From NCBI RefSeq assembly GCF_947179165.1, contig NC_077242.1, forward strand, positions 33,043,097-33,107,096: 64,000 nucleotides of DNA, given 5' to 3'. This document shows positions 20,363 to 31,390 of the stretch, one piece after another (position 1 is the stretch's first letter; each line of letters opens with the position of its first letter). The position numbers and the translations under genes are program-made. The notes beneath the pieces were generated by a model. The model worked only from the letters and a program-made list of their open reading frames with translations, was not told where the DNA came from and searched no databases. The stretch is from Solanum dulcamara (Eukaryota > Streptophyta > Magnoliopsida > Solanales > Solanaceae).

Positions 20363-21043
20363 CTAAAAATCTTTTAATGTCTGAGGTAGATAATAGTCTA
20401 GGCCAATTCTTAATCGCCTCTGTTTTTTTGGATCTACTTTAATCCCATCACCGGACACCATATGGACAAGAAATGCAATCTCCCTCGGCCAAAATTTGCA
20501 CTTACTAAATTTAGCGAATAATTGCTTTTCTCTTAATGTATGCAACACAATCCTCATGTGACCCATATGATCTTCCTCATTTCGAGAATAAATCAAGATA
20601 TCAACAATGAACACCACTATAAACATATCCAAATATGGCTTAAAAATATGATTCATAAAATCCATGAATATAGAGGGAGCATTAGTCAAACTGAACAAAA
20701 TTACTATAAATTCAAAATGGCCATACATTGTTCGAGAAGCTATTTTGGGAATATCACACTCTCTTACCCTTAATTAATGATAACCGTAATGGAGGTCAAT
20801 TTTAGAAAAGTAACTTGCATCTTGTAATTGATCAAATAAGTCATCTATACTTGGAATTGGATATTTGTTCTTAATAGTGAATTTATTTAATTGTCGGTAG
20901 TCTATACACATTCGGAGTGACCCATGTTTATTCCTAACAAATAACACGGGAGCACCCCATAGTGAAATACTCAGTGTTATAAAACATTTCTCCAACAAAT
21001 CCTTCAATTGTTCTTTCAACTCCTTAATTTTTGCCGGAGCCAT
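20363..21043 (-). pseudogene. D reverse transcriptase, inactive
   Basis: Two open pieces. 20774-21043 has [36 protein letters not shown], and [12 protein letters not shown] with the first catalytic Asp. A stop follows, then 20363-20728 has YGHFEFIVILFSLTNAPSIF and the catalytic centre, which reads FIVDILIYS. The usual FIDD pair has become VD, so the first Asp of the pair is lost. KFSKCKFW and VSGDGIKVDPKK follow. It would copy element RNA into cDNA, but this copy cannot. Confidence 0.9.
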
Positions 21044-21273
21044 ACGATAAGGAGAAATAAAAATAGTTTGGGTATCGGGAAGGAGATCTATGCCAAAGTC
21101 AATTTCCTTTTTGGGATAAATACCGGAAAATCATCGAGAAACACATCAAAGAACTCTATAACTATAGGAACCGACTCAAGAATAGGAGTTTTGGAATCGA
21201 TGTCCCTAACTTGCACAATATGATAAATGCACCCTTTGGAAATCATTTTTTGGGCCTTAATACATGATATAAA

Positions 21274-21790
21274 TCAACTCTTAACCATTGAATCATTACC
21301 CTTCCATTCAAGAAACGGCTCATTAGCAAAGTCATCCTTAACCACACGAGTCCTACAACATATAGATGCGTAAATGGCATGTAAGCAATTCATACCAAGG
21401 ATGATGTCAAAATCAATCATATCAAGTTCCACAAGGTCACATGGAATAACTCTGTGCAAGACCCATTCGGGACAATTTCTATAAGCTCTCTTGCCTAATA
21501 CCGGATTACCAACTGGAGTATAAACCAAAAAAGGTTTTATTAACACTTTAGGGCACACATCAAATCTCATAGAAATGTAAGGAGTAACAAAAGACAAGTT
21601 GCCACCCTGATCAATCAATGCATAAACATCAAAGTTAAAGACTTGTAACATACCCGTGACCACATCGGGAGCCTCATCAACCTCTTGCCTAGCATAAAGA
21701 CCATATAATTAGTTATTGTATTGGCCACCCTTAGGTTGACCTTGGGCACCTTGTTGCACTTGGCCTCCTAGAGGACGAGATTCTCCACCC
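21274..21790 (-). pseudogene. D aspartic protease region
   Basis: An open frame of 129 residues. FDVYALIDQGGNLSFVTPYI holds the retroviral-type aspartic protease motif as D-Q-G (canonical D-S/T-G or, in these elements, D-P-G). DFDIILGMNCLHAIYASICC corresponds to the ILGMDWL block near the domain end. It would cut the polyprotein into mature proteins. The catalytic Asp and Gly are present, but flanking frames are broken. Confidence 0.82.
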
Positions 21791-22811
21791 TTGTTGGCAA
21801 CAAGAGGGCACTCATATCACTTATGTCCCATCTTGCCATATCCATAACAAGCACTTATTCCCATGAAGCACTTTCTTCCATGATTCCTTCCACACTTTGC
21901 ACACTTAGGAAAAGAAGGGTTACTAGAATTTACACCTCCTTCTTCTTGAGCTTTAGGGTATGGTACCCTATCCTTAGCAAACTTCTTCCCCGAGCTTTGG
22001 CCTTATTGAGAGCATCCACTACTACCAATGGTCCTAGCATTGGAGAACTCATCTTCATATCGGGCCCTCTTAGAATCTATCATCCTCATTTCCTTGAGTT
22101 ATTATCCTTTAATTTGTTCGGGAAAAGTCATAAGCCGAGATATATCCATCTCATTAACAAGCATAGCGGTGCGATATTTCTTAGAAACTAAGTCGGACAC
22201 CCCCGATATGAATTTACTCATTTGGGCACGTGGATCGGATACCAATGAAGGAGCATACTTTGATAGCTTAGTAAACTTAAGGGCATAGTCCCTCATCCCC
22301 ATATTGCCTTGTCGAAGATTTATGAACTCCAACACTTTAGCCTCCCTTAACTCAAGAGGGAAAAAGTAATAAAGGAAAGCAAGTTTGAAAGCTTCCCATT
22401 CAATAGGATCTTCATCCATCCTCTTCAACTTCCATTGAGTGTACCATATTTGAGCAACACCCTTAAGTTGGTAAGCCGCTAACTCTACTTTTTCTTCCGA
22501 AGTCACCCCTATAATACTCACTATCTTGTAGACCTTATCAATGAACTCTTAAGGATCCTCATCAACTTTTGAGCCATGAAACTCTGGAGGATTCATTCGT
22601 GAAAAGTCCCGTACTCTTGAGGCTAGAGTAGGAGCATTAGGAGGAATCACAACACCTTGTTTGTCACCACTCTGGTTAGTATAGTAATGGCAGTTTTAAA
22701 CTCCACAGTAGTCACTTGGTCCAGTAGAGGACCATTGTATTAAGGAGCCGGGGGCGCTTGGGATTCATTAACATTATTTCCCTTTGGAAATCGTGGTCTT
22801 CTTGGAGCCAT
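21791..22811 (-). pseudogene. D gag (capsid/nucleocapsid), broken
   Basis: The start codon is most likely at 22811-22809 on the reverse strand (MAPRRPRFPKGN), followed by several stops. 22102-22521 carries the capsid core typical of plant gypsy gag: VELAAYQLKGVAQIWYTQW, FLYYFFPLELREAKVLEFINL, MRDYALKFTKLSKYAP, and KFISGVSDLVSKK. The nucleocapsid zinc knuckle near 21805-21855 reads CYGYGKMGHK*YEC. The second Cys is Tyr and a stop lies within it. Gag would form the particle and bind element RNA. Confidence 0.85.
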
Positions 22812-23033
22812 CTTTTTGAAAATCGCAAAGAATGAACATTAGGGAAAAAAAGTCTTATGGTAAACTCTATAGCATGATGTGGATTATTAAAGAAGGGAGA
22901 ATTCCTAAAATACCTCATAGCCTCCTCTCATAAGTGTGGCATGCTTCACACCCATGAATAAGACTCTACTTGACGCGGTATATTGGACACCCTAGGACAC
23001 TTGAAAAAAAACCTTGTGCTCTAATACAAAGTT
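22812..23033 (-). other. D leader with degenerate primer binding site
   Basis: The untranslated leader lies between LTR and gag. The primer site is 23018-23029, where the reverse strand reads TTGTATTAGAGC, matching 10 of 12 bases of TGGTATCAGAGC. It lies four bases from the LTR edge at 23034. Confidence 0.85.
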
Positions 23034-24891
23034 TGTCATGACCCGACCTAGGGCCTAATCATAACACAATGATTGAAACCTCAAGGGGATCCAACTAAGC
23101 CTCTTGTATATATCATAAGCATACATAAGGTAAATCAAAAGCGGAAACATCATAAAAGAGTCTAAACTATGAATAGAAATTTAAGAATGTCACATGACAA
23201 TATAAACTCAAAATATTTATTCAACTAGATACCTATACTTATGAATATGGGCAGGGACTAAGACATGTACCTAGCGCACACACAATATGAAAAATAGCAA
23301 AATTCTTTAAAAACAATAACTAACTCGATAACTAGTCCCCGAAAAATGAGGAACTACCACAAACACCGCTGGATAGGAAAGCTTAACTAGCCACGTAGAT
23401 GAGCATGATCTCTGACCTCAACCTTTATATTATGAGACAATGTAGGCAAAAAGTTTCATTAGTATGTTGGAATGTACTAAGTATAAGGGCGTGACATGCA
23501 ATGTAAATCATGAAATGCAATGGTAAAGTAAATCACATAATAAAATGAGATAAGTAAAGACATGAGAAATTCATATTGACCAAAGCATTTAACAAGTATA
23601 ATTTAAAATCATAACATAGATAAGAGATCATACATATGTGGGATAGGAACCATAACTAACAATAAGATCATGCGAGTTATAACATGAAATTCCATTGTCT
23701 CCCCTTACAATGAAGAAAAAGGGAAATCTAATTGCCAAGGTAGATTCTACCCCGCTAAGCGGGTCATACTTACGCTATATGTGGATTCAATAAGCTAGTC
23801 CATGAAGGCAACCTAAAGTGGCACGTAGTTTATGTGACATGAGTCTCCTACTAAGACTTTTGGTAGTGTCCCCACCTCAAGTCTACTCGGTGCTAAGTCA
23901 AATCCCATGGAATATATGCATAGCATAGAAATTATAATTATATATATCATAGTCATGATGATAGGTTTGAAATCATAGAGTAGCTCATTTTCATAATATA
24001 CTTGTAATATGATAATTGCCCTTTTCATCATTACAATCATAATTTCATAATTCATATTGTTAGGCCTTAGGTCACCACATAGGGCCTTGGAAGTATAATT
24101 CGAAATACTCATAATTTACATCATAAACCCTAGAGATCAAAATAGGATAATTCATGGGGAAAACTCTTCAATTTAATGCAATAACCATTAATTTATATCA
24201 AAATAGACTCATGATCATACTTGAATCATAATTGATGCAATAGGAATTGAGATCATAAAACTCATAAAATATCATACTTTAATTTGATAGAAAACCTTGA
24301 GAAATTGATTGGGCTTCATGGATGGAATGATCCATGAATCAATACCCACATACCTTAAGTGATAACACCAAAATAATTTGAAAGAACTTTAGAGTTTTGA
24401 TCGAGAGCTTGGGGGAATTTACTTGAAGTCTTCAATGGAGTCCTTAAGAGTCTTTTGTAGAGAGAGAAATATTTGAGTAGGTGAATTGTAGAAGAATGAA
24501 TAGAATTACATGTTTAAGTTAATTTATAGAGTTGAATTAGGTCCTAAATATATCTAGGTTCATTACCTAACAATTTGGGAAAAGTCTAAAGTTTCCTTTC
24601 TAAAAAATAAATTCAGCCAGAAAATCATCGCCAGTTCTGTGACTTGGAGGTAAGCAATTCGGCGATGCGGACTCATCGCGCACCTTATTGATTTGCGTAG
24701 TTCCTTGAGAAATCTATATTTTGATCTACGGGTCCTAAAAATCCACCAAAACTATTTTCCAGCAGGTTTTGACCCCCTGATCAATATTCCGAACTCTGAT
24801 TTTCTAAAACGATTAAGGATATTGTGTTACATGAGAGGCCTAATCCCAAGGCATTCTTACGACACTTATGAGCATTTTGAGGGATATTACA
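23034..24891 (-). repeat. D 5' LTR
   Basis: From TGTCATGACCC to GATATTACA, 1858 bp. It aligns with 16041-18062 throughout. A deletion of about 160-200 bases lies at about 24086, where GGGCCTTGGAAG joins two points that are separate in the other LTR (about 17095 and 17262), with short CCYT microhomology. Overlapping frames are not coding. Confidence 0.92.
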
Positions 24892-24896
24892 TAAGT
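24892..24896 (+). repeat. Target-site duplication TAAGT, right copy of D
   Basis: Directly follows the D terminus and matches 16036-16040 exactly. Confidence 0.92.
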
Positions 24897-26017
24897 ATAA
24901 TTCTCACACAAATATGTTCAAATAGGGTGATACGGACAATTATCACCAAAGTTAAGGATTCTTATGAATCACTAATATAATGAGTTATTCCTAATATGTT
25001 TGAAAGATGGATTGATAGGCAGTTACTATCTTTTCCTACTATGTTATGATCATGATATAAAGCGTTATTGTCAGGATATTGGCTAAGTAATAAGTGAATT
25101 TCTAGGTGGGGTTTGGCCCGATACCGCAGTTAGTTATCCAAGGGAATCCTAGTATCAACCTAAAGTCTCAAACTATGTTGTCCGTGAAGAATTGCCTTCA
25201 TGGCGTAGTTAGTGGATCCACATATAGCACAGTTGAGTTGAGATGAGTTACTTATGGATTATACCCTAGCAAGGTAGCCTTCCTTGTCTCTATGCAGGAG
25301 TCATCGTCCTATCTCAATGCAGGAGTCATAGAATTCTATGTAATAGCTCGCACGGTCTTAATGTCGGTTAAAGGTGTTATTCCAAACAAGTTGAAGTTAA
25401 GTTATGAGTTGAAAGTTGAAGTTGTATGATATGTTTTGACCATGAGTTTCATATGTTAACAAATGTTTTAAGACTTACTCATGTTCATTATGATTGGTCA
25501 TGCATCTTATGGCATATTGATTACGTTTCTTTACTTGTTGATGCATACTTCACATACTTAGTACATTCAAACATACTAACATATATTTTTCCTACATTAT
25601 CTCATAATGTAGGGACGGATGACACTCACGACTATCCTATTCATGGCTAGATATTGCTTAAGATTTTCAAGGAGTTGGTGAGTCCTAATTTTATCGAGGA
25701 CATGACATTTATTCATGTTGCTATTACTTTTACCTTTATTCTATTATTAGGGTGATCTAGGAGCTTGTCCTAAGCCCCATCAAAGATTAGACTAGAGGTA
25801 TGTTTAGACAGTTTATGATGTAGTCCAGTTTGGACATCTATTCTGTTGAATTCCCTTAGTCCCGTTCCCCACTTAAAGATGTACTATTGTGGTTTCCACT
25901 TGTTTATTTACTTTATTACCTATTAAAGTCTAAAAGAATGCTAAGAGGCTTATTCGAGGTAATTTTAGGTTCCTCATTCGCCATGTCACGTCTAGGCCCT
26001 AGGCTTGGGTCCTAACA
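24892..26017 (+). repeat. Z2 3' LTR, second segment
   Basis: Continues 14881-16040 beyond D and ends CCTAACA at 26017. The stretch 25090-25990 aligns with the E LTR fragment at about 39240-40015 (for example CTAGTGGATCCACATATA in E, TTAGTGGATCCACATATA here). This shows that Z2 and E belong to one LTR family. No open frame is recognisable. Confidence 0.87.
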
Positions 26018-26720
26018 GTACTACTCCAATAACTCTCAAACTCTAATACACAAGCCCGTAGCATATCCTCCGAAACCTGAATGGTACGCTCTAACTAGGT
26101 ATCGGTCTATGCATGAAATATCATTCAATGATCAAACCGAGTACCCAATTCTCTCTGAAAGTCCCTCTAGAAACTGGAAATAAACTGAGACACCCTATCT
26201 GATATAATAGACACCGGTACCCCATGGAGACGGAATACCTCCAGAATATAAATTCGACCTAGATGCCTTGCAGTGAAAGTGGATTGCACTGGCAGAAAGT
26301 ATGCTGACTTAGTCAATCGAGCATCATTACCTCTGGGTGTCCGAGACAATCCCATCATGAAGTCCATGGTAATTCTCTCCTATTTCCACTTGAGAATGGG
26401 TAATCTCTGAAACACTCCACCAAGCCCCTGATGCTCGGCCTTAACCTACTAGCAACTCAAACAAAGGAATACATACTCAGCTATATCTCTCCTTATACCA
26501 CACTACCAGTAATATTGTCACATCTTTGTGGTACCCGAATGAATAAAGTACCTAGAATCGTGGGCCTCGCAAAGGATTGACTGAATAAAGTTTCCAACTC
26601 TTAGAATACAAAGGCGCCCATCAAGCCATAGTACCCCATCTAAATATAGAGAAGTCTGGCCACCCTCACCTAGCAATACCAACTCTAGAAGCTCTACCAA
26701 CGCTCAATCCTCAAACTATC
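26018..26720 (-). pseudogene. B integrase, truncated
   Basis: The zinc domain lies at about 26420-26700 (CEAHDSRYFIHSGTTKM, then stops, with the downstream Cys pair partly kept as LCLSC). The core opens at 26167-26367: TMDFMMGLSRTPRGN with the first Asp, LTKSAYFLPVQSTF, and RLHGVPVSIISDRVSQF with the second Asp. Glu survives in LERTIQVSEDMLRACVLEFE just before the cut. All three acidic residues are visible, but stops and frameshifts separate the pieces. The sequence ends at the Z2 LTR terminus. Confidence 0.85.
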
Positions 26721-27290
26721 GGCCACGAATCTGATCCAATAGAAAGGACCGACCTCTCATAAAATCCAAAAATTGGTCCAGAATATGAGATGTGCAACCT
26801 GACCATTCTATTAGCCAAAGACTGGATGTCCAAGGCTAGGGGTCGCTCCACAGTAAGAAGGTAAGCTAAACTACCCATACTCTCTGCCTTCCATCTCAAG
26901 GCATCCACTACTACATTAGCCTTGCGATGGTAAAGGATAGTGATGTCATAATCTGTTAAAAGCTCAATCCATCACCGCTGTCAAGAATTAAGGTCCCTCT
27001 GACTCATAATGTACTATAGGATATGGTGGTCTGTATATATCTCACAATGGACCCCTTATAAGTAGTGCCTCCACATCTTGAGTGCGAAAATTATTGCCCC
27101 CAACTCCAAGTCACCAGTGGGGTAGTTGAGCTCGTGTTCTCCCTGCTCTCTAGAAGCATAAGTAATAAATCGGCCCTTCTTCATTAGAACACACCCAAGA
27201 CCTACACCAGAACTATCATAATAAACTGAAAAACTCTCCCTCAACTGGGAGAGTCACAATGGGAGCGATGGTATGCAACTCCTTAAGCTT
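26711..27290 (-). pseudogene. B RNase H domain
   Basis: 27056-27244 reads FSVYYDSSGVGLGCVLMKKGRFITYASREQGEHELNYPTGDLELGAIIFALKMW (quoted here only as the run of conserved blocks), with Asp in YYDSS and Glu in DLELG. Beyond a frame break, 26711-26908 holds the linker. The FTDHK and ADALSR blocks are eroded between about 26910 and 27050. Confidence 0.82.
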
Positions 27291-28160
27291 TCAAAAGCAT
27301 AACTCACATGCCTCGGACCACATAAAGGGAACATCCTGATGCGTCAAATAGGCCAATGGAGTTGCAAATGTGGAGAAACCCTTGATGAAGCACCTGTAAT
27401 AGCCATTCAATCCATCAAAGCCCCGAATCTCTATAATAGATGTGGGCCTAGCCCAACCACGGATAGCCTCAATCTTCACCAGATCTACCATGATACCCTC
27501 TTTGGACACCACGTGTCCCAGTAATGCCACAGACTCCAACCAAAACTCGCATTTTGAGAATTTAGCATAAACTTACTGATCTCTCAAAGTCTAGAGAACA
27601 ACCCTTAAATATTGTGCATGCTCCTCTCTACTATGTGAATATACTAGTAAATCATCGATGAATGCAATAACAAAGGATTCAATATAAGGCATGAATACTC
27701 GAGTCTTAAGGTCCATAAAAGTTGAAGGGGCATTAGTAAGCCCAAAACACATCACAAGAAACTCATAAAGGCCATAACGAGTCTAAAAAGCAATCTTAAG
27801 AACGTCCGCAGCTCTAATCCGCAACTGGTGGTAGTCGAAACTCAAGTCAATCTTAGAAAACATGGTGGCACCCTGAAGATGGTCAAACAGATTATCAATA
27901 CGAGCCATGGGGTAATGGTTTTTTATCATGACCTTGTCCAGCAGCCTGTAATCAACACACATTCACATAGTCCTATCCTTCTTCTTAAAAAACAGGATGG
28001 GTGCACCCCACAGAGACAAACTCGGATGAATAAAGCCCTTACGTAAGAGATCCTCAAGTTGGGCACTGAGGTCTTTGAGCTCTCGGGGGCCATGTGGTAA
28101 TATGTTATAGAAATGGGATTAGTGCCCAACTACAAATCTATAGCGAAGTCAATATCGCTC
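27291..28160 (-). pseudogene. B reverse transcriptase
   Basis: Readable across several frames. On the reverse strand around 27625-27690 the catalytic centre is FIDDLLVYS, with both Asp residues kept. Around 27955-28000 is a RMCVDYR-like block following KKKDRT, and around 27740-27840 an [14 protein letters not shown] block. 27291-27539 gives [20 protein letters not shown] and the connection to RNase H ([16 protein letters not shown]). One stop replaces a Trp before QYLRV. One of two RT centres in the window with both Asp residues intact. Confidence 0.82.
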
Positions 28161-28742
28161 TCTGGGTAGGCTAGGTAGGTCAGTAGGGAAGACATAAATA
28201 AACTCCCAAACCATAGAAAATAAATCTACAGAAGGGGCCTCACTGGACACATCACAAAAATTGCTAAGTATGTCAAACACCTGGATGCAACTAGTCATCA
28301 GGCCTTCATAAAGGATAAGATCCCAGTCGGTGAGTGGGTATAAGCACCCTTCCATAAAATCAGGGGAATGCCAAGCATGGCTAATGTAACAATCTTGGCA
28401 TAACAGTCCAAAATCACATAGTGAGGGGATAGCCAATCCATGCCCAGAATAACATCGAAGTCCAGCATATCTAGTAAAATAAGATCTTCCCAGGTCTCAT
28501 ACCCCTTGAATAGTCAGCACCCAAGATGTACAAACCTGATCCACTATTAAAAAATCCCCTACCAAGGTTGAAACATGCAACAACACCTTAAGTGACTTAT
28601 AAATAATACTCAGACAGGGAGAAAAATATATAGACACATAAGAATACGTAGAACCTAGGTCAAATAAAGCTAAAGAAGTCTGTTGAAATATAAGGATAGT
28701 ACATGTGATGACATCATCTAATATCTCGGCCTTTACCCTCAT
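28149..28742 (-). pseudogene. B aspartic protease region and RT entry
   Basis: 28497-28742: AEILDDVITCTILI, then ALFDLGSTYSYVSIYF. The active motif is D-L-G-S-T where the family usually has D-P-G-S-T, so Asp and Gly are retained. 28149-28436 follows in another frame: it ends VWEFIYVFPTDLPSLPRER, the conserved entry to RT. The frame change between the two is a break. Confidence 0.82.
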
Positions 28743-30157
28743 CGAACCATTATAGAAATGGCATTTTCAGCCTCCCTCATGTATATCTGCCCTTCCACCT
28801 GCCCTGCCTCCACGGGGACCTCCCCAAACACTCTACTGGCCATTGTCGTGGCCCTAACCTCAGTCTCTACCTTTAGGTGGAGGTGGTATTACTGCCAACG
28901 ATCTATCTCAGCTAGGGAACTCTGTATCCCAATGCTTCACTGAGCTAAAATCAAAACAAATTGAAGCTTAGCGGCCTTTGATAACTCATAAACGATAGGA
29001 AAAAAGAGGACCAGATCCCCCTAAGCTCTGCCCTACGGTGGAATTCCCTAAATGGGGCTGACTACCCTTAGCTACTGGCAAGGCGGCCTGAACAATCCAG
29101 CTGGACTGACCCTGCTATGTATTCTACTGGAATCACTGGCGGGGCCTATCATAACTGTCATGGCTCCTAGACTGGGATCCAGTATAGCTTCTTTGGTACC
29201 TAGGTATCTTATCGCTATCCCTTGGTCCTAGCGATGAATAATATCTATGGTGCAGGCATGATCCACCATGTCCAGAAGAGAGCGACCCATAAAAACCAAG
29301 TTCTCAGTCCCTAACCTTACGTATGGCCTCAAACCGCGCAAAAAACATTATACTTGCTCTTTCTCATTGGGTAAAATCATAGTAGCATTCTAAGATAACT
29401 TGTGAAATTTGGCCTTGTACTTAGCAACCGTTATCGGAGCCTACTCTAATCGAGTAAACTGATCTAGGAGTTGGTCCCTAAAGCTTTTGGAGATATACTT
29501 AGACAAAAAGGCCTCTGAGAACTGAGCCCATGTCAGTGGTGTTGACCCAGCTGGCCTGGTCTATAAATACAAATGCCACCACTTCCTGGATAACCCTTGA
29601 AACTAGTGAGCGGTAAAGTCGGTGCCTCTAGACTCCAAAAGACCCAAAGAGTGGAGCTACTCCAGATAGGTATTGAGAAACTCTATACCATCCTCACCAA
29701 TAGCTCCAGAAAATATCAAGGGTGATATCCTTTAAAAGACCCCAAATATCTTCTACTCCTGTAGCGACATGACATCCTACAAAACTGCAGGCGAAGGTAT
29801 AATAGTTGTTGGAGGTAGATGAACTTCAAGTACTAATGGGGCGGGTTGATTTCACAGTTCTAGTATATCCGCCATTGGAGCTAGGGCCTATGGTATAACC
29901 TCGATAGCCATGAGAAGTTGATCGATCGATTTCTATAATGCTGAGGTCATAAATGGTGCAACTGGAGGTTGTGCTGCTAGTTGTGGCCCCTCTAGATGAG
30001 GAGAAATAGGGGCGTCATGGTGCTTCTCTACATGCTTAGGAGCTATATCTGGATCAAGAGCTGGTGCTACTCCCCTGCTCATGCCACGAGGCCGGTCTCT
30101 AGGCCTTCTGGGCCCTAGTGGGTCATCATCATTGGTGGTACCGCACGTACGAACCAT
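28743..30157 (-). pseudogene. B gag, broken
   Basis: The likely start is the internal Met at 30157 on the reverse strand (MVRTCGTTNDD), giving a charged, proline- and arginine-rich N-terminus (GPRRPRDRPRG) that is open to 29933. The capsid region between 28900 and 29930 is heavily interrupted. Words such as TGSTPLTWAQF- and WWHLYL-like blocks can be traced near 29520-29590. A glycine/arginine-rich stretch lies near 28770-28850. I could not find an intact zinc knuckle. Confidence 0.72.
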
Positions 30158-30365
30158 TCCTACGAAAGAGTAGAACAAATAAGATTTCAGGAAACCAATA
30201 AGACACAAAACTGTACGAAATGATACAACATAGCGAACGTTCATAATGAAATCCTGTAGCCTTCTAAAGATAAGTTACGAATGTCTCAGCACTCATCCAT
30301 GGGACTCTGCTAGATGTTAGCTCTGTACAAGTGACACCAATGAACCTAGGGCTCTGATACCAATT
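30158..30365 (-). other. B leader and primer binding site
   Basis: The primer site is GCTCTGATACCA at 30351-30362 (reverse strand TGGTATCAGAGC), an exact 12-base match to tRNA-iMet. It lies three bases from the LTR edge at 30366. Confidence 0.88.
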
Positions 30366-31157
30366 TATCACTACTCTATTTCTCAGGTCATGATAACACC
30401 TACTTTAACCAACGAGTAGGTAAGACATCCCGGAATGACAAGTAATAGGTTTGAGGGTAGAAATAAACCAAGAATAGAAAATGCCATAATAGACAAAATA
30501 AATAAGTGGAAGTCAAACCAAAACCTGATATATACAACTAAGACCCCTCTCAAAATCTGGAGGTCACAAGTATAGAGCTATTATAAAATAAAATATGAGT
30601 ACAAGTCCCAAAAGTGGACTGAGAATATATACATTAATTGACTAATCTCAAAAAGGAAAAACATGGGCCATCCATATTGAAGGAGACAAAAATGATCCCA
30701 AAATGTCAAGTGTTTATCCTGGTCTCCGAAGCTGACTGCACAAGCTTGATTTATCCATGATTATAGATGGTGCTCGGTCTTGCATCACGAAAGTAGATGC
30801 AGAATATAGTATGAGAACTAAGACAACAGCTACCTAGTAGGCATCATAGGACAACTGAGTAGAAAAGGTAAAAACAATATGAAAAAGAGGAATAAGCCTA
30901 AATAGGGATCATGACAAGCATCTAAGTAGTGATAGTACTACCTAAGAGGACTACAACTAACTAAACCTAACTAGCCTACCGAGTATATAGAATAGCTAAA
31001 ACTACCAAGGCTAGGAACTAAGAATCTGAGATGCCAAGAACCGAAGAAATGTGTCATTTCTAAACCAAGAATCTCCTAGAGTCGATGAAATAGGAATGCT
31101 TTAGGGATCAAGTTCGGGATTGGGACCCAAATGCTCGCTCAAATATTCAATATCATC

Positions 31158-31390
31158 GAGGCCAGAGCTAGGTATCTAGATGCTTGCTATGAAACATCTG
31201 TATGGTCATGGACGAGGATGGATGCCTTGATGCTCGCCATAAAACATCAGTATGAATGAGGCTAGGGCTGGGTAACCGAATACTTGTCATACTAGCAAGC
31301 TGGCAGAGGCTGGGGCTGGGTACCTGGATACTCCCCGATGAACCTTTACAATGGAGGCTGGGACTGGGTACTCGGGTACTCACAGATAAT
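31158..31390 (-). repeat. Imperfect ~50-bp tandem repeat in B LTR
   Basis: Five units of about 46-52 bp, each starting near GAGGCTRGGGCTGGGTA (units near 31160, 31212, 31258, 31306, 31353) and continuing with GATRCTYGYCAT-like sequence. A serine/proline-rich open frame on the reverse strand (31168-31383) is a by-product. Confidence 0.75.

Larger units (their letters stand above)
16041..24891 (-). mobile_element. D: complete-structure Ty3/gypsy chromovirus, 8851 bp
   Basis: Reverse orientation, with LTRs at both ends (2022 and 1858 bp), primer site, gag, protease, RT, RNase H, integrase, tail and polypurine tract all in order. Both outer ends are TG...CA, and a perfect 5-bp duplication TAAGT flanks the element. 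The two LTRs differ visibly (roughly one base in eight over the first 120 by eye, mostly C/T and G/A), so the insertion is not recent. Every coding domain carries stops or replaced catalytic residues. It sits in the Z2 3' LTR. Confidence 0.95.
12739..26017 (+). mobile_element. Z2: Ty3/gypsy chromovirus, 5'-truncated, split by element D
   Basis: The interior begins abruptly inside RNase H at 12739, runs through integrase and tail to a stop at 14629-14631, then a polypurine tract and a 3' LTR starting at 14881. The LTR is split by element D and ends in GGTCCTAACA at 26017. Without D and one target-site copy, the LTR is about 2.28 kb. The 5' half and 5' LTR are missing: A1 occupies that side. 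On the right the LTR abuts element B integrase, so Z2 probably inserted into B. Confidence 0.88.

Noticed and set aside
14881..26017. Novel multi-gene operon or defence system in the D region
   Set aside because: All frames there map to the gag-pol order of element D or to LTR sequence; no additional gene remains unexplained.
31168..31383. Ser/Pro-rich repeat protein on the reverse strand
   Set aside because: It follows the ~50-bp DNA repeat in the B LTR and has no start context or homologue I recognise.
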